From Fimenecus sp051881435 (GTDB lineage: Bacteria; Bacillota; Clostridia; Oscillospirales; Acutalibacteraceae): a stretch of DNA of 64,000 bases. Position numbers and translations under genes: made by a program. Location: the NCBI GenBank assembly GCA_051881435.1, contig JBJEPW010000032.1, forward strand, positions 1 through 64,000, given 5' to 3'. A model generated the notes under the pieces. It did no database searches and was not told the DNA's origin. It saw only the letters and a list, made by a program, of their open reading frames with translations. Positions within the stretch are counted from its first letter, which is position 1, and every line of letters begins with the position of its first letter. This document shows, piece by piece, positions 16,187 through 25,000 of this stretch.

Positions 16187-17329
16187 ATGATATATCTTGA
16201 TAACAGCGCAACAACTTTTCCTAAGCCGCGATCGGTTATGAAAGCTGCCGAAGAAGCTTATTTTAAATACGGTGCAAATTCAGGTCGCAGTTCCTACGGT
16301 ATGGCAATGGAAACATCGGAGCAAATATATAATTGCAGAAAAAAACTTGCCGCTTTTTTCTCTGCTCCGTCGGCTGAAAATGTCATATTCACTTATAACT
16401 GCACAGCAGCGTTAAATATGGCTATAAAAGGAATTGCCCGCAAAGGCGGTCATTTTATTATTTCCGATTTAGAGCACAATGCGGTTCTGCGTCCCTTGGA
16501 AAAGTTAAAAAAGGACGGTTTTTGTGATTATTCTGTTGCAAAGGTTGAAACAGATGCCGGACTGACCGTTAAAAATTTTCAAAATTCCATAAGAAAAAAT
16601 ACGGTCGCAATTATATGTACCGGCGCTTCCAATGTTTTCGGAATTGTTCCGCCGATTAAAGAAATTTCTGCCCTTGCACACAAATATAATCTTGTGTTTA
16701 TCGTTGATTGCGCACAGAGTGCAGGTGTTATGAGTGTCGATATGCAAAACGACGGTATTGATATTCTGTGCTGTGCGGGTCATAAGGGGTTATACGGTCC
16801 TTCAGGAACAGGATTGATGATTTTGGAAAATGATGTTAAGCTTAAAACTATAATTGAGGGCGGTACGGGCAGTAACTCGGCAAGCGGAAATCAGCCGGAG
16901 GTTTTGCCAGATAAGTTTGAAAGCGGAACACCGAATATTTCAGGTATTCTCGGACTTTCCGCAGGTATAGATTTTTTAAACAAAGTCGGCACGGATAATA
17001 TATACGAGCATGAACTTGCAATCGTACGGTATATTCAAAATAGATTTTCCGAGAACCCGAACATTGTTTTATATACTGACTTAAACGACAGCAAAATGAA
17101 ATTTTCGCCTATTCTTTCCTTTAATATCAGCGGTATGCACAGTGAAGAAACAGCCTCGGTTTTATCGGAAAACGGTATAGCAGTCAGAGCGGGGATGCAT
17201 TGCGCGCCTCTTGCACACAGGAAAATGCACACGGAGGATACGGGAACTGTTCGAGTTTCCCCGTCATATTTCACAGGAAAAAGTGAAATAGATTTTTTTA
17301 TAAATTCTGTTAATAAAATTGCAAAATAG
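16187..17329 (+). CDS. Cysteine desulfurase-like class V aminotransferase
   Basis: A 380-residue fold-type I PLP enzyme of the SufS/selenocysteine-lyase-like group. DNSATTFPKP at the start, the pyridoxal-lysine segment CCAGHKGLYGPSGTG (about residue 200), and a reactive Cys in RAGMHCAPLAHRK (about 340) are seen. This group typically pairs with DUF3343, as here. Probable reaction: mobilisation of sulfur (or selenium) from cysteine (selenocysteine). No iron-sulfur scaffold gene (sufU, nifU) is adjacent. A ribosome binding site is not obvious; translation is likely coupled to the upstream gene. Confidence 0.9.
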   Translation: MIYLDNSATTFPKPRSVMKAAEEAYFKYGANSGRSSYGMAMETSEQIYNCRKKLAAFFSAPSAENVIFTYNCTAALNMAIKGIARKGGHFIISDLEHNAVLRPLEKLKKDGFCDYSVAKVETDAGLTVKNFQNSIRKNTVAIICTGASNVFGIVPPIKEISALAHKYNLVFIVDCAQSAGVMSVDMQNDGIDILCCAGHKGLYGPSGTGLMILENDVKLKTIIEGGTGSNSASGNQPEVLPDKFESGTPNISGILGLSAGIDFLNKVGTDNIYEHELAIVRYIQNRFSENPNIVLYTDLNDSKMKFSPILSFNISGMHSEETASVLSENGIAVRAGMHCAPLAHRKMHTEDTGTVRVSPSYFTGKSEIDFFINSVNKIAK

Positions 17330-17347
17330 AATAAGTTGTGATACAAT
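17319..17347 (+). promoter_or_regulatory. Possible sigma-A promoter ahead of cdaA
   Basis: TTGCAA (17319-17324), 17-base spacer, TACAAT (17342-17347). The predicted start near 17354 would place the inner terminator hairpin in the cdaA leader. The -10 overlaps the palindrome ACAATATATTGT. Confidence 0.45.
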
Positions 17348-17422
17348 ATATTGTGATTATATATATCCGTAACAAATTTTGGCGTTATTACGGATTTTTT
17401 GCAATATATTGTATTTTTTTTT
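17341..17422 (+). terminator. Nested double terminator before cdaA
   Basis: Inner hairpin: ATCCGTAA (17365-17372) pairs with TTACGGAT (17388-17395), followed by T tract to 17400. Outer stem: TACAATATATTG (17342-17353) pairs perfectly with CAATATATTGTA (17402-17413), followed by nine T residues (17414-17422). Each outer arm is also self-complementary. Either structure ends in a U-run, so the upstream desulfurase transcript is probably terminated here, with cdaA expressed by read-through or a promoter inside the region. Confidence 0.7.
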
Positions 17423-17435
17423 AGGAAAGCGTGAG

Positions 17436-18326
17436 ATGATGATTTTATTGTCCTTAAGCGAGAATTTTGAGCAGTTTAAGAAAGCTCTTTTTTCTTTTGA
17501 CAGATTTAGTGACTTACTCGATGTTCTTTTAGTTGCATTTGTAATTTACAGTGCAATCAAGTTGATTCGTGAAACAAAAGCCATTCAGCTTGCGAAAGGC
17601 GTTGTTTTGCTTGCCCTTTTATATCTTTGCGTTACGCTTTTGGATATGCAAGCCAGCCAATACATTATGAGTTTTATTTTTGGAAACTTATTCTTAATAC
17701 TTGTTGTTATTTTCTCACCTGAAATCAGACATGCTCTGGAGAGCGTAGGAAGAAGCTCTGTATCTAATATCAGTTTTCTTAATTTTAAAAACCGTGATGA
17801 AGGCTTATTGCGCGAATCCGTTGCAAATTCAATTAACTGTGTTTGTAAAGCCTGTGCTGATATGAGTGACAAGAGAATAGGTGCGTTAATAGTTTTTGAA
17901 AAAGATACAAAGCTTGGCGAAATAATTAAAACCGGAACGCTTGTTGACGCAAAGGTAACTTCTGAAATAATTGGTAATATTTTCTTCCCGAAGGCGCCCA
18001 TGCATGACGGTGCCGCAATAATCAAAGACGGAAGAGTTGTTGCGGCAGGCTGTATCCTTCCGCTTACAGGCCATAATGATATAAGCAGTGATTTAGGTAC
18101 AAGACACCGCGCCGCAATCGGTATGAGTGAAAACAGCGACGCTATTGTTGCAGTTGTATCAGAAGAAACAGGTGCAATTTCCGTTGCAGAAAAAGGAAAA
18201 CTAAAAAGAAATATTTCCGATGGTGATTTAAGAGAAATACTTATGAAGAATTTTGTCCGCGACTATGATAAACCGAATATTACAAAATTCAAGGGATTAT
18301 TCAGAGGTAACAAAGATGAAGAATAA
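17436..18326 (+). CDS. cdaA: Diadenylate cyclase CdaA
   Basis: Membrane-bound enzyme making cyclic di-AMP from two ATP; 296 residues. Three N-terminal transmembrane helices (about 1-85) precede a DisA_N domain carrying the catalytic motifs MHDGAAII (DGA) and GTRHRAAIG (RHR). c-di-AMP controls potassium and osmolyte uptake and cell-wall homeostasis in Firmicutes. The ATG at 17436 is chosen because AGGAAAG lies ahead; a longer frame back to 17379 runs through the terminator. It overlaps cdaR by 11 bases. Unlike the usual cdaA-cdaR-glmM order, no glmM follows. Confidence 0.96.
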   Translation: MMILLSLSENFEQFKKALFSFDRFSDLLDVLLVAFVIYSAIKLIRETKAIQLAKGVVLLALLYLCVTLLDMQASQYIMSFIFGNLFLILVVIFSPEIRHALESVGRSSVSNISFLNFKNRDEGLLRESVANSINCVCKACADMSDKRIGALIVFEKDTKLGEIIKTGTLVDAKVTSEIIGNIFFPKAPMHDGAAIIKDGRVVAAGCILPLTGHNDISSDLGTRHRAAIGMSENSDAIVAVVSEETGAISVAEKGKLKRNISDGDLREILMKNFVRDYDKPNITKFKGLFRGNKDEE

Positions 18327-19614
18327 AAGCAAGAACAAAAATAAATTTTCCTTATCTGTTCTTTTGAGCAACAATAGAATTCTTATGGCAATTTCTCTTT
18401 TTATAGCTTTTGGCATTTGGATTTGGGTGGCTATTGAAAAAAGTCCGGAGGTTCAAAAGGTTATTTCAGGGGTCCCCGTAAACATAAATATGGAGAACAC
18501 TATCGCCAAGCAGCTCGGATTACAGATTTTCGGCGAATCTCAATTTACTGTTGATGTTACGGTAACCGGGAAAAAGTACATTTTGTCGGCATTAAATAAG
18601 GATGACATAGTTGTTGAAGCAAAACTAAATAATGTTGACAGCACCGGCATTAAAACGCTTCAATTAAAAATTACTGCAAAAAATGAATCTGATGATTTTA
18701 TTATTACATCCTCATCATCAAATTATATTGAGGTATATTTTGATAATTATAAAGAAATTGAGTTGCCGTTAAAAGGCGATGTCGTTTCAAGCCTTGAAAC
18801 CATTGTACCGGATGGTTGCTTAACCGGCGATATAGTTTTTTCAAAACCTACAGTAAAAATTTCGGGACCTGCCTCAGAAATCAACAGGATTATAGAGGTG
18901 CACGCCTCTGTTACCGTTGATTCCGTGCTTGATAAAACAACTACATTCACACCGAAAATAAGCCTTATAACCAATGACGGTTCAACTCTTCAGTATTCAA
19001 AAATTGATACAGACGGCGGAGAAATTTCTATGACTGTTCCTGTTCTAAAAATAGTTACACTGCCTACCCGTATTGAGTTTAAAAACGCACCGTCATACTA
19101 TATAGTTAATCCGTTAAGCTATTCCGTTTCGCCTTCATATGTGGATGTTGCCGTTCCTGTTGATGCTGTAGAAACGACAAAGTATTTTGTAGTTGATACT
19201 ATTGATTTTGCAGATATATCAAATAGTATAAATACTTTCAATGTCGATGCTTCATCGATTAATTCGTACAAAATTATGGACGAGTCTGTCAATCGTTTCC
19301 GCGTTCGGATAAATGCTTCTGATTTAGCGATAAAAACCATACTTGTACCTACATCGCAAATCAAAATAATTAACAGCCGTGATAATTATTCAGTTGTATC
19401 ATCACAGGATCGTGATATTGCGGTAACAATTATCGGTACTGTTCAAGAAATCGAAAGCTTAACAGCAGAAAAAGTATCAATAGAGGTTGATACTGCTGAT
19501 AAAACTATTTCCAACGATACAAAATCCCTTCAGGGAAAAGTAGTAATTTCAGATAACAGCGCTTGTTGGGCGTACGGCAAATATGATGTAAAAGTTTCTG
19601 TATCTTCAATTTAG
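18316..19614 (+). CDS. cdaR: CdaA regulatory protein CdaR (YbbR domains)
   Basis: A 432-residue YbbR-domain protein, anchored by one N-terminal transmembrane helix (about 20-40, ILMAISLFIAFGIWIWVAI) after a lysine-rich start, with about four extracytoplasmic beta-rich YbbR repeats. In Bacillus and Listeria CdaR binds CdaA and modulates c-di-AMP synthesis. ATG at 18316 with AGAGG upstream, inside the cdaA 3' end, so the two are coupled. The C-terminal third is rich in Thr/Ser/Val and consistent with an exported domain. Confidence 0.92.
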   Translation: MKNKSKNKNKFSLSVLLSNNRILMAISLFIAFGIWIWVAIEKSPEVQKVISGVPVNINMENTIAKQLGLQIFGESQFTVDVTVTGKKYILSALNKDDIVVEAKLNNVDSTGIKTLQLKITAKNESDDFIITSSSSNYIEVYFDNYKEIELPLKGDVVSSLETIVPDGCLTGDIVFSKPTVKISGPASEINRIIEVHASVTVDSVLDKTTTFTPKISLITNDGSTLQYSKIDTDGGEISMTVPVLKIVTLPTRIEFKNAPSYYIVNPLSYSVSPSYVDVAVPVDAVETTKYFVVDTIDFADISNSINTFNVDASSINSYKIMDESVNRFRVRINASDLAIKTILVPTSQIKIINSRDNYSVVSSQDRDIAVTIIGTVQEIESLTAEKVSIEVDTADKTISNDTKSLQGKVVISDNSACWAYGKYDVKVSVSSI

Positions 19615-19631
19615 CGAAAGGAGTGCGGCAG

Positions 19632-20999
19632 ATGATAAAAAAAGTGTTTTTAGCAGTAATTACAATTATTATCTGCCTGTGTCTTTCCGGTTGCAGTATT
19701 GATGTTTTGTCTGTTGAGGGTTTAATGCGTCCGCCTAAGCTGAGCGGCGAAAACAGCCTGCTTCAGGACGCTTTTGAAAAATATTTGAACTCAAGTAAAA
19801 ATATAATAATGAAAACGCCTGTAAGCGGAGAAAACCGTTCATCATTTTTGTATTATGATCTTGATAATAACGGCGTTAAAGAAGCACTTGCATTTTATTC
19901 GGACATTTCCGTTGACGAAAATGCCTGTGTGGCCGTTTTTAAATTTGTTAACAACGATTGGCAATTCGTTTCAAACATTAAAGGCAGTGGTGAAGATATA
20001 TTTGAAGTGGATTTTGCCGATATTAACGGTGACGGATGTTTGGAGCTTGTCATTTGTTGGACATACTTAAAAACCGCTGAATCAGATAATACTGCGTCAT
20101 TTACAAACTCCGGTGAGCGAATTATGTCGGTTTACAGCTATAATGGGAATTCTACCACTCTTATAACAACGCAACCGTTTTCAAAGATGCTCGTCGGTGA
20201 TTTTAACGGAGATAAGAGCGATGAAATAATGCTTGTTTCTGTGGACTTATCAGAAAAATCAAAAAGAACAAGCGGAAGAATTTTAGGCTTTAATTCCGAC
20301 TATGCTATTGTTCGTAGCTATGACCTTATACTCACAAGTATGATAGATGTATTGAACATAGATAAAGATACTGTTACAGTTGACGGTGAAAAGCATACGA
20401 GAATTTTTATTGACGGAGGAATCAGCGAAACTGCGGTTATAACTGAAGTTGTTGATGTGAGGCATAGCAATTTTGATATTTCACTGCCTCTTTATTCCAC
20501 AAATATTTCTGCTGAACCATTGACAATCAGAGATGTCAGAACCTTCTCTACTGATATTGACAGTGATGGTGAAATAGAAATTCCTACACTTGAAAGTCTT
20601 CCGTACAGTTATGTAATCAATAATGACAACACTCTTTCTTTGAACTTGACAGTATGGTCAAAGCTGGATAAAGATAATCTCAATACTGAAATTAAATGCT
20701 TAATGAACAGTTCGAACGGTTATATGTTCATATTCCCCGAAGAATGGATAAATAGTATTACTGCTGTTTATAACAATGTTTCTTCAACATTGAGATTTTA
20801 CAAAGTAGTTGATGGCGGAATATTTGGTGATGAAGTTTTTTCAATACGAACCTTTTCTGAATTAAAATGGAAAGAAAACAGCTATGATTATATAAAGTTT
20901 AATTCTTCAGGAGCTATTATTTTCGGATATACAATTTCTGAAAATGAAGATGGTATTACCGTTAATGATATAACTGAAAATTTTGTGATTTTGAATTAG
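19632..20999 (+). CDS. Lipoprotein with calcium-binding-like DxDxDG segments
   Basis: A 455-residue predicted lipoprotein: basic start MIKKVF, hydrophobic stretch, lipobox LSGC with C21. Two regions resemble FG-GAP/VCBS-type metal loops (YDLDNNGVKEALAFY and FADINGDGCLELVICW) and a third, DIDSDGEIEI, lies near residue 315. This suggests a beta-propeller-like or calcium-binding surface domain, but I recognise no named family. ATG at 19632 follows AAAGGAG by 9 bases. It starts 17 bases after cdaR and stops 10 bases before a response regulator, so it may serve envelope sensing for the adjacent two-component system; that is inference. Confidence 0.8.
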   Translation: MIKKVFLAVITIIICLCLSGCSIDVLSVEGLMRPPKLSGENSLLQDAFEKYLNSSKNIIMKTPVSGENRSSFLYYDLDNNGVKEALAFYSDISVDENACVAVFKFVNNDWQFVSNIKGSGEDIFEVDFADINGDGCLELVICWTYLKTAESDNTASFTNSGERIMSVYSYNGNSTTLITTQPFSKMLVGDFNGDKSDEIMLVSVDLSEKSKRTSGRILGFNSDYAIVRSYDLILTSMIDVLNIDKDTVTVDGEKHTRIFIDGGISETAVITEVVDVRHSNFDISLPLYSTNISAEPLTIRDVRTFSTDIDSDGEIEIPTLESLPYSYVINNDNTLSLNLTVWSKLDKDNLNTEIKCLMNSSNGYMFIFPEEWINSITAVYNNVSSTLRFYKVVDGGIFGDEVFSIRTFSELKWKENSYDYIKFNSSGAIIFGYTISENEDGITVNDITENFVILN

Positions 21000-21009
21000 G
21001 TGAATCGTT

Positions 21010-21714
21010 ATGAAATGTGTTTTAATTGCAGAAGATGAAGCTTCCATAAGAGATTTTGTCGTTATCAATCTTCACAGAAGCGGTTACGAAGTAATCGAGG
21101 CGTCTAACGGTGAGGAGGCTATTCAAAAATTTGATGAACACTCATCAGAAATAGATGTTGCAATTCTTGATATTATGATGCCCGTTATCGACGGCCTTGA
21201 AGTTTGCAAATACATACGCAGTAAGAGTAAAAAAACCGGTATAATTATGCTTACGGCAAGAACACAGGAGATGGATAAGGTTACGGGGCTTATGGTGGGC
21301 GCCGATGATTATGTTACAAAGCCTTTTTCACCGTCCGAACTTATGGCGCGTATTGACGCTGTTTACAGACGCGTTTCGATGACTTTTGACACCGTTCAGG
21401 AAAAGTCTGCTGAAAATGCTATTGAGTTAAGCGAGTTTGTTCTTGATTTGCGAAGTCACAGCCTGACAAAAAGAGGCGAACCTGTTGAGCTGACGCAGGT
21501 TGAATTTCAAATAATGGAATACTTTTTCTCCAACCCGAATGTTGCGCTTGACAGATCCGATATTCTTCATTTTGTTTGGGGCGAGGCCTATTACGGCGAT
21601 GAAAAAGTAGTTGATGTTAATATCCACAGATTGCGTAATAAGATTGAGGACGAGCCCTCACAGCCAAAGCATTTAACTACTGTATGGGGTATGGGCTATA
21701 AATGGACGGTATAA
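21010..21714 (+). CDS. OmpR/PhoB-family response regulator
   Basis: A 234-residue DNA-binding response regulator: receiver domain 1-120 with the phosphoacceptor D54 (AILDIMMP), acidic pair near residues 8-9 and the conserved lysine in VTKPFSP, then a winged-helix Trans_reg_C domain (about 135-232, ending TVWGMGYKW). It most resembles the PhoP/WalR/ResD group. The histidine kinase follows 27 bases downstream and is its evident partner. RBS TTAGGTGA. Target genes cannot be told from the sequence. Confidence 0.95.
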   Translation: MKCVLIAEDEASIRDFVVINLHRSGYEVIEASNGEEAIQKFDEHSSEIDVAILDIMMPVIDGLEVCKYIRSKSKKTGIIMLTARTQEMDKVTGLMVGADDYVTKPFSPSELMARIDAVYRRVSMTFDTVQEKSAENAIELSEFVLDLRSHSLTKRGEPVELTQVEFQIMEYFFSNPNVALDRSDILHFVWGEAYYGDEKVVDVNIHRLRNKIEDEPSQPKHLTTVWGMGYKWTV

Positions 21715-21741
21715 TTCCATAAATAAGGCGGTGACAACGGT

Positions 21742-23166
21742 ATGATAAAAAACAGTATTGTTAAAAGATGGGCTTTTACAGTCCTTTCCGGCATTATCAT
21801 ACTGATTGTTTTAATAGGAGTGCTGATAGGGTATTTATTTAAATCTCAATATTATAATTCCGTTCGCCTTGCTTTAAATTCACGGGCAAATTCAATGGTG
21901 ATTTCTTCCTTCAATTCATCTCTTTATCTGAATGATGAGAATTTTAACCGCACTGCAAGGCGTTTTGTTAATAACTTTTCCGATAAAAACCTCATGGAGG
22001 TTTGGGTTATAGACCGAAACGGAAATGTTGTCGTTTCATCAACCGGATTTTCGGTGGACGGTGAGATATATCCGGACTATGATTATGCAAAGACAGATGA
22101 AAACGGTAAAGGCGAATGGATAGGTAAAATGCAGAACGGCGAAAAAATTATGGCTTTAACATATCTTTTGCCGCAGAATGAAAACGGTGTCGGCGGAGCT
22201 GTGCGGTATATTATCTCCCTTGAGGATATTGATCGTCAGATATTATATGTGTGGCTGTTTATTTTGTTGCTTGTTCTTGTCTTTATATGTTTTGTAATAA
22301 CTTCCGGTGCGTTTTTTATAAGGTCTATCATAAATCCTGTAAGAAAACTTAATGAAACGGCATCAAAGATTGCAAAAGGTGATTTTAATGTTTCTATCGA
22401 AAAGCATAAATATAATGACGAAATAGGTCAGCTCTGCGAAACGGTAAATAATATGGCTCACGAAATCAGTGAAGCGGAGCGTATGAAAAACGAGTTCATT
22501 TCCACCGTTTCTCATGAATTGCGAACTCCTCTCACGGCAATAAAAGGCTGGGGAGAAACCATAAGAAGCGTAAAGGACAGTGATTCCGAAATGATTGAAA
22601 AAGGAATCGATGTTATTGTTAACGAATCGGAGCGCTTAACTGAGCTTGTTGAAGACCTACTGGATTTTTCCCGTATGGAAAGCGGTAAAATGTCTTTAAA
22701 AATTGCGCCGATGGATATTACGAAGGAATTAAACGAGGTTTTAAAGGCATTCAGCGAGCGTTCGGAGCGCGAAGGAATTGAACTTATTGTTGATATAGAA
22801 AGCAATTCAATTAAAATAGACGGCGACAGAAACAGGCTTAAACAAGCATTTGTTAATATTATTGATAACAGCTTTAAATATAATAAAAAGGGCGGATTTG
22901 TTAAGGTTGGGCTTGAAAGTACGGACAAAGCGGTTAAAATAATAATTTCCGATAACGGGTGCGGTATTTCAAAAAACGATTTGCCCCGAATCAGAGAAAA
23001 ATTCTATAAAGCCAATAACAGCGTAAGAGGAAGCGGAATAGGTCTTGCTGTCACCGATGAGATTATTAAGCTTCACGGCGGTGAAATGCTGATTGAGAGC
23101 AAAATAGGACAAGGCACGCAAACCGTTTTGATTTTGCCGCGAAACAGCAAAGCAAGGAGGAAATAA
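21742..23166 (+). CDS. Sensor histidine kinase (HAMP-HisKA-HATPase)
   Basis: A 474-residue membrane sensor kinase. Transmembrane helix about 10-35, an extracytoplasmic sensor region of about 130 residues, a second helix about 170-195, a HAMP linker, a HisKA dimerisation domain with phosphoacceptor H258 in STVSHELRTPLTA, and a C-terminal ATPase domain with N, G1 and G2 boxes (NSFKYNKKGG, DNGCGIS, GSGIGLAV). Architecture is PhoR/ResE/WalK-like but without a PAS domain. The start follows GGCGGTGA. It stops 1 base before yqhQ begins. Confidence 0.95.
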   Translation: MIKNSIVKRWAFTVLSGIIILIVLIGVLIGYLFKSQYYNSVRLALNSRANSMVISSFNSSLYLNDENFNRTARRFVNNFSDKNLMEVWVIDRNGNVVVSSTGFSVDGEIYPDYDYAKTDENGKGEWIGKMQNGEKIMALTYLLPQNENGVGGAVRYIISLEDIDRQILYVWLFILLLVLVFICFVITSGAFFIRSIINPVRKLNETASKIAKGDFNVSIEKHKYNDEIGQLCETVNNMAHEISEAERMKNEFISTVSHELRTPLTAIKGWGETIRSVKDSDSEMIEKGIDVIVNESERLTELVEDLLDFSRMESGKMSLKIAPMDITKELNEVLKAFSERSEREGIELIVDIESNSIKIDGDRNRLKQAFVNIIDNSFKYNKKGGFVKVGLESTDKAVKIIISDNGCGISKNDLPRIREKFYKANNSVRGSGIGLAVTDEIIKLHGGEMLIESKIGQGTQTVLILPRNSKARRK

Positions 23167-23167
23167 A

Positions 23168-24148
23168 TTGAGTAAAGATACAAAGCACAAAACATCAATC
23201 GGAGGACAGGCTCTTATTGAAGGCATTATGATGCGCGGTCCGAAAGGTAACGCAATGTCGGTTCGACTTCCCGACGGTTCAATAGAAACTGAACTGGAAG
23301 AATATCATCCTCTTAAAGAAAAATATAAAATTCTTGGTATTCCTTTAATCAGAGGAATAGCCGCTTTCATTGAATCAATGGTTACAGGCTACAAATACCT
23401 TATGAAATCAGCCGATAAAGCCCTGACCGATGAAGAAAAAGAAGAGGATATGTCAAAGCTTGATAAGTGGATAAACGAGCATTTCGGTGAAAAAATGATG
23501 GCGGCAGTGGGCGCTGTTTCTGCTGTTCTCGGAGTATGTCTGGCATTTGTTATATTTATGTATCTGCCTACTCTCGGCGTGGATATGTTCGATAAATACT
23601 TATTATCAGGATTTGATGCGCAAAAGTTTCATCCTCTTTTTGAAGGTATTTTGAGAATAATTATTTTTGTTTTATATATGTTCATTGTTTCAAAAATGTC
23701 AATGATTAAGCGTGTGTTTATGTATCACGGAGCGGAGCATAAAACGATTTTTTGCTATGAAAACGGGCTTGATTTAACAGTTGATAATGTGAGAAAGATG
23801 TCCCGCTTTCACCCTCGTTGCGGTACAAGCTTTATGTTTGTAATGATAATAATCAGCGTATTTATTTCTTCTGTGCTCGTGTTGATTTTTCCCAATCTTG
23901 CACAGATTAACAGAATCCTTTGGATGCTTATAAAGCTCTGTATTTTGCCGCTTGTTATGGGGCTCGGATACGAATTCATCAAATTTGCCGGTAAGCACGA
24001 CAATATTTTAGTCAAAATACTTTCTTATCCGGGGCTTCTTATGCAGCACATAACAACTAATGAACCCGAGGACGATGTCATTGAGGTTGCGATTGAATCC
24101 ATAAAAGCGGTAATTACCGATAATCCGGAGGACGACAGAATTAAATGA
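23168..24148 (+). CDS. yqhQ: DUF1385 membrane protein YqhQ
   Basis: A 326-residue DUF1385 protein with about four transmembrane helices. Family signatures are SIGGQALIEGIMMRGP at the start, the MYHGAEHKTIFCYE motif and FHPRCGTSFMF with a conserved Cys. The biochemical role is unknown. TTG start with AAGGAGG 5 bases upstream. It overlaps prmC by 4 bases (ATGA); in many Clostridia yqhQ-prmC and the prfA release factor gene cluster together, but prfA is not here. Confidence 0.9.
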   Translation: MSKDTKHKTSIGGQALIEGIMMRGPKGNAMSVRLPDGSIETELEEYHPLKEKYKILGIPLIRGIAAFIESMVTGYKYLMKSADKALTDEEKEEDMSKLDKWINEHFGEKMMAAVGAVSAVLGVCLAFVIFMYLPTLGVDMFDKYLLSGFDAQKFHPLFEGILRIIIFVLYMFIVSKMSMIKRVFMYHGAEHKTIFCYENGLDLTVDNVRKMSRFHPRCGTSFMFVMIIISVFISSVLVLIFPNLAQINRILWMLIKLCILPLVMGLGYEFIKFAGKHDNILVKILSYPGLLMQHITTNEPEDDVIEVAIESIKAVITDNPEDDRIK

Positions 24149-24975
24149 CGGCAAATGAATTATACCGCTTTTGTTCAAGAGAGCTTTCCTTTACTGATTG
24201 CGGCGACTTTGAAGCAAGCTGCATTTTTGAGGATATTCTCAATATATCTAAAAATGATTTATTTACTAAAAATATTCAAGTAACAGAAAATCAAGTTGAT
24301 TTGGTAAAATCCGTAATTTCTCAAAGAAAGAACGGCAGACCGCTTCAATATATTCTCGGTAAATGGGATTTTTATGATATGTCGTTCTTTGTAGGCGATG
24401 GGGTATTGATACCTCGTCCCGAAACGGAAATGCTTGTTGATTTAGCGCTTGCCGGCATTAAAAACATACAAAATCCGATTATCTTTGACCTTTGCGCAGG
24501 AAGCGGATGCGTTGGATTAACCGTTGCGGAGCACCGACCGGATTCAAAAGTATATCTTTTTGAAAAAGAAGATAAAGCTTTCGAATACCTTAACAAAAAT
24601 ATAGAAAAATATTCTTTGAAGAATGCAATCTCCGTAAAATGTGATATTTTCAGCTACGATTGCAGTGCGTTACCTCACGCAGATATTTTGCTTTCTAATC
24701 CGCCGTATATAAAAACAGAGGAAATTAAAAGTCTTCAACGCGAGGTATTGAATGAGCCTGTTTCAGCGCTTGACGGCGGCATTGACGGCCTTGATTTTTA
24801 CAGATGCATATATGAAAAATGGCTGAAATCGGTTGTTTCGGGCGGATTTTTGGCATTTGAATGCGGCGACGGTCAAGGACAGGAAATATGTAATATTTTT
24901 AAGCCGAAAACAGTAAATCAAAAAATTATTTTTGATTTCAATAATATTGACAGAATAGTTACTTTTAGAATATAA
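24145..24975 (+). CDS. prmC: Release factor glutamine methyltransferase PrmC
   Basis: SAM-dependent methyltransferase that modifies the GGQ glutamine of release factors RF1/RF2. 276 residues. An N-terminal helical domain with PLQYILGKWDFY (about 70-80) precedes a Rossmann domain with FDLCAGSGCVGLTVA and the catalytic LLSNPPYI (NPPY). ATG overlaps the yqhQ stop. It reads into the site-2 protease gene 25 bases later. Confidence 0.95.
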   Translation: MTANELYRFCSRELSFTDCGDFEASCIFEDILNISKNDLFTKNIQVTENQVDLVKSVISQRKNGRPLQYILGKWDFYDMSFFVGDGVLIPRPETEMLVDLALAGIKNIQNPIIFDLCAGSGCVGLTVAEHRPDSKVYLFEKEDKAFEYLNKNIEKYSLKNAISVKCDIFSYDCSALPHADILLSNPPYIKTEEIKSLQREVLNEPVSALDGGIDGLDFYRCIYEKWLKSVVSGGFLAFECGDGQGQEICNIFKPKTVNQKIIFDFNNIDRIVTFRI

Positions 24976-25000
24976 TATTCAGATACGAAAGGACTAGATT

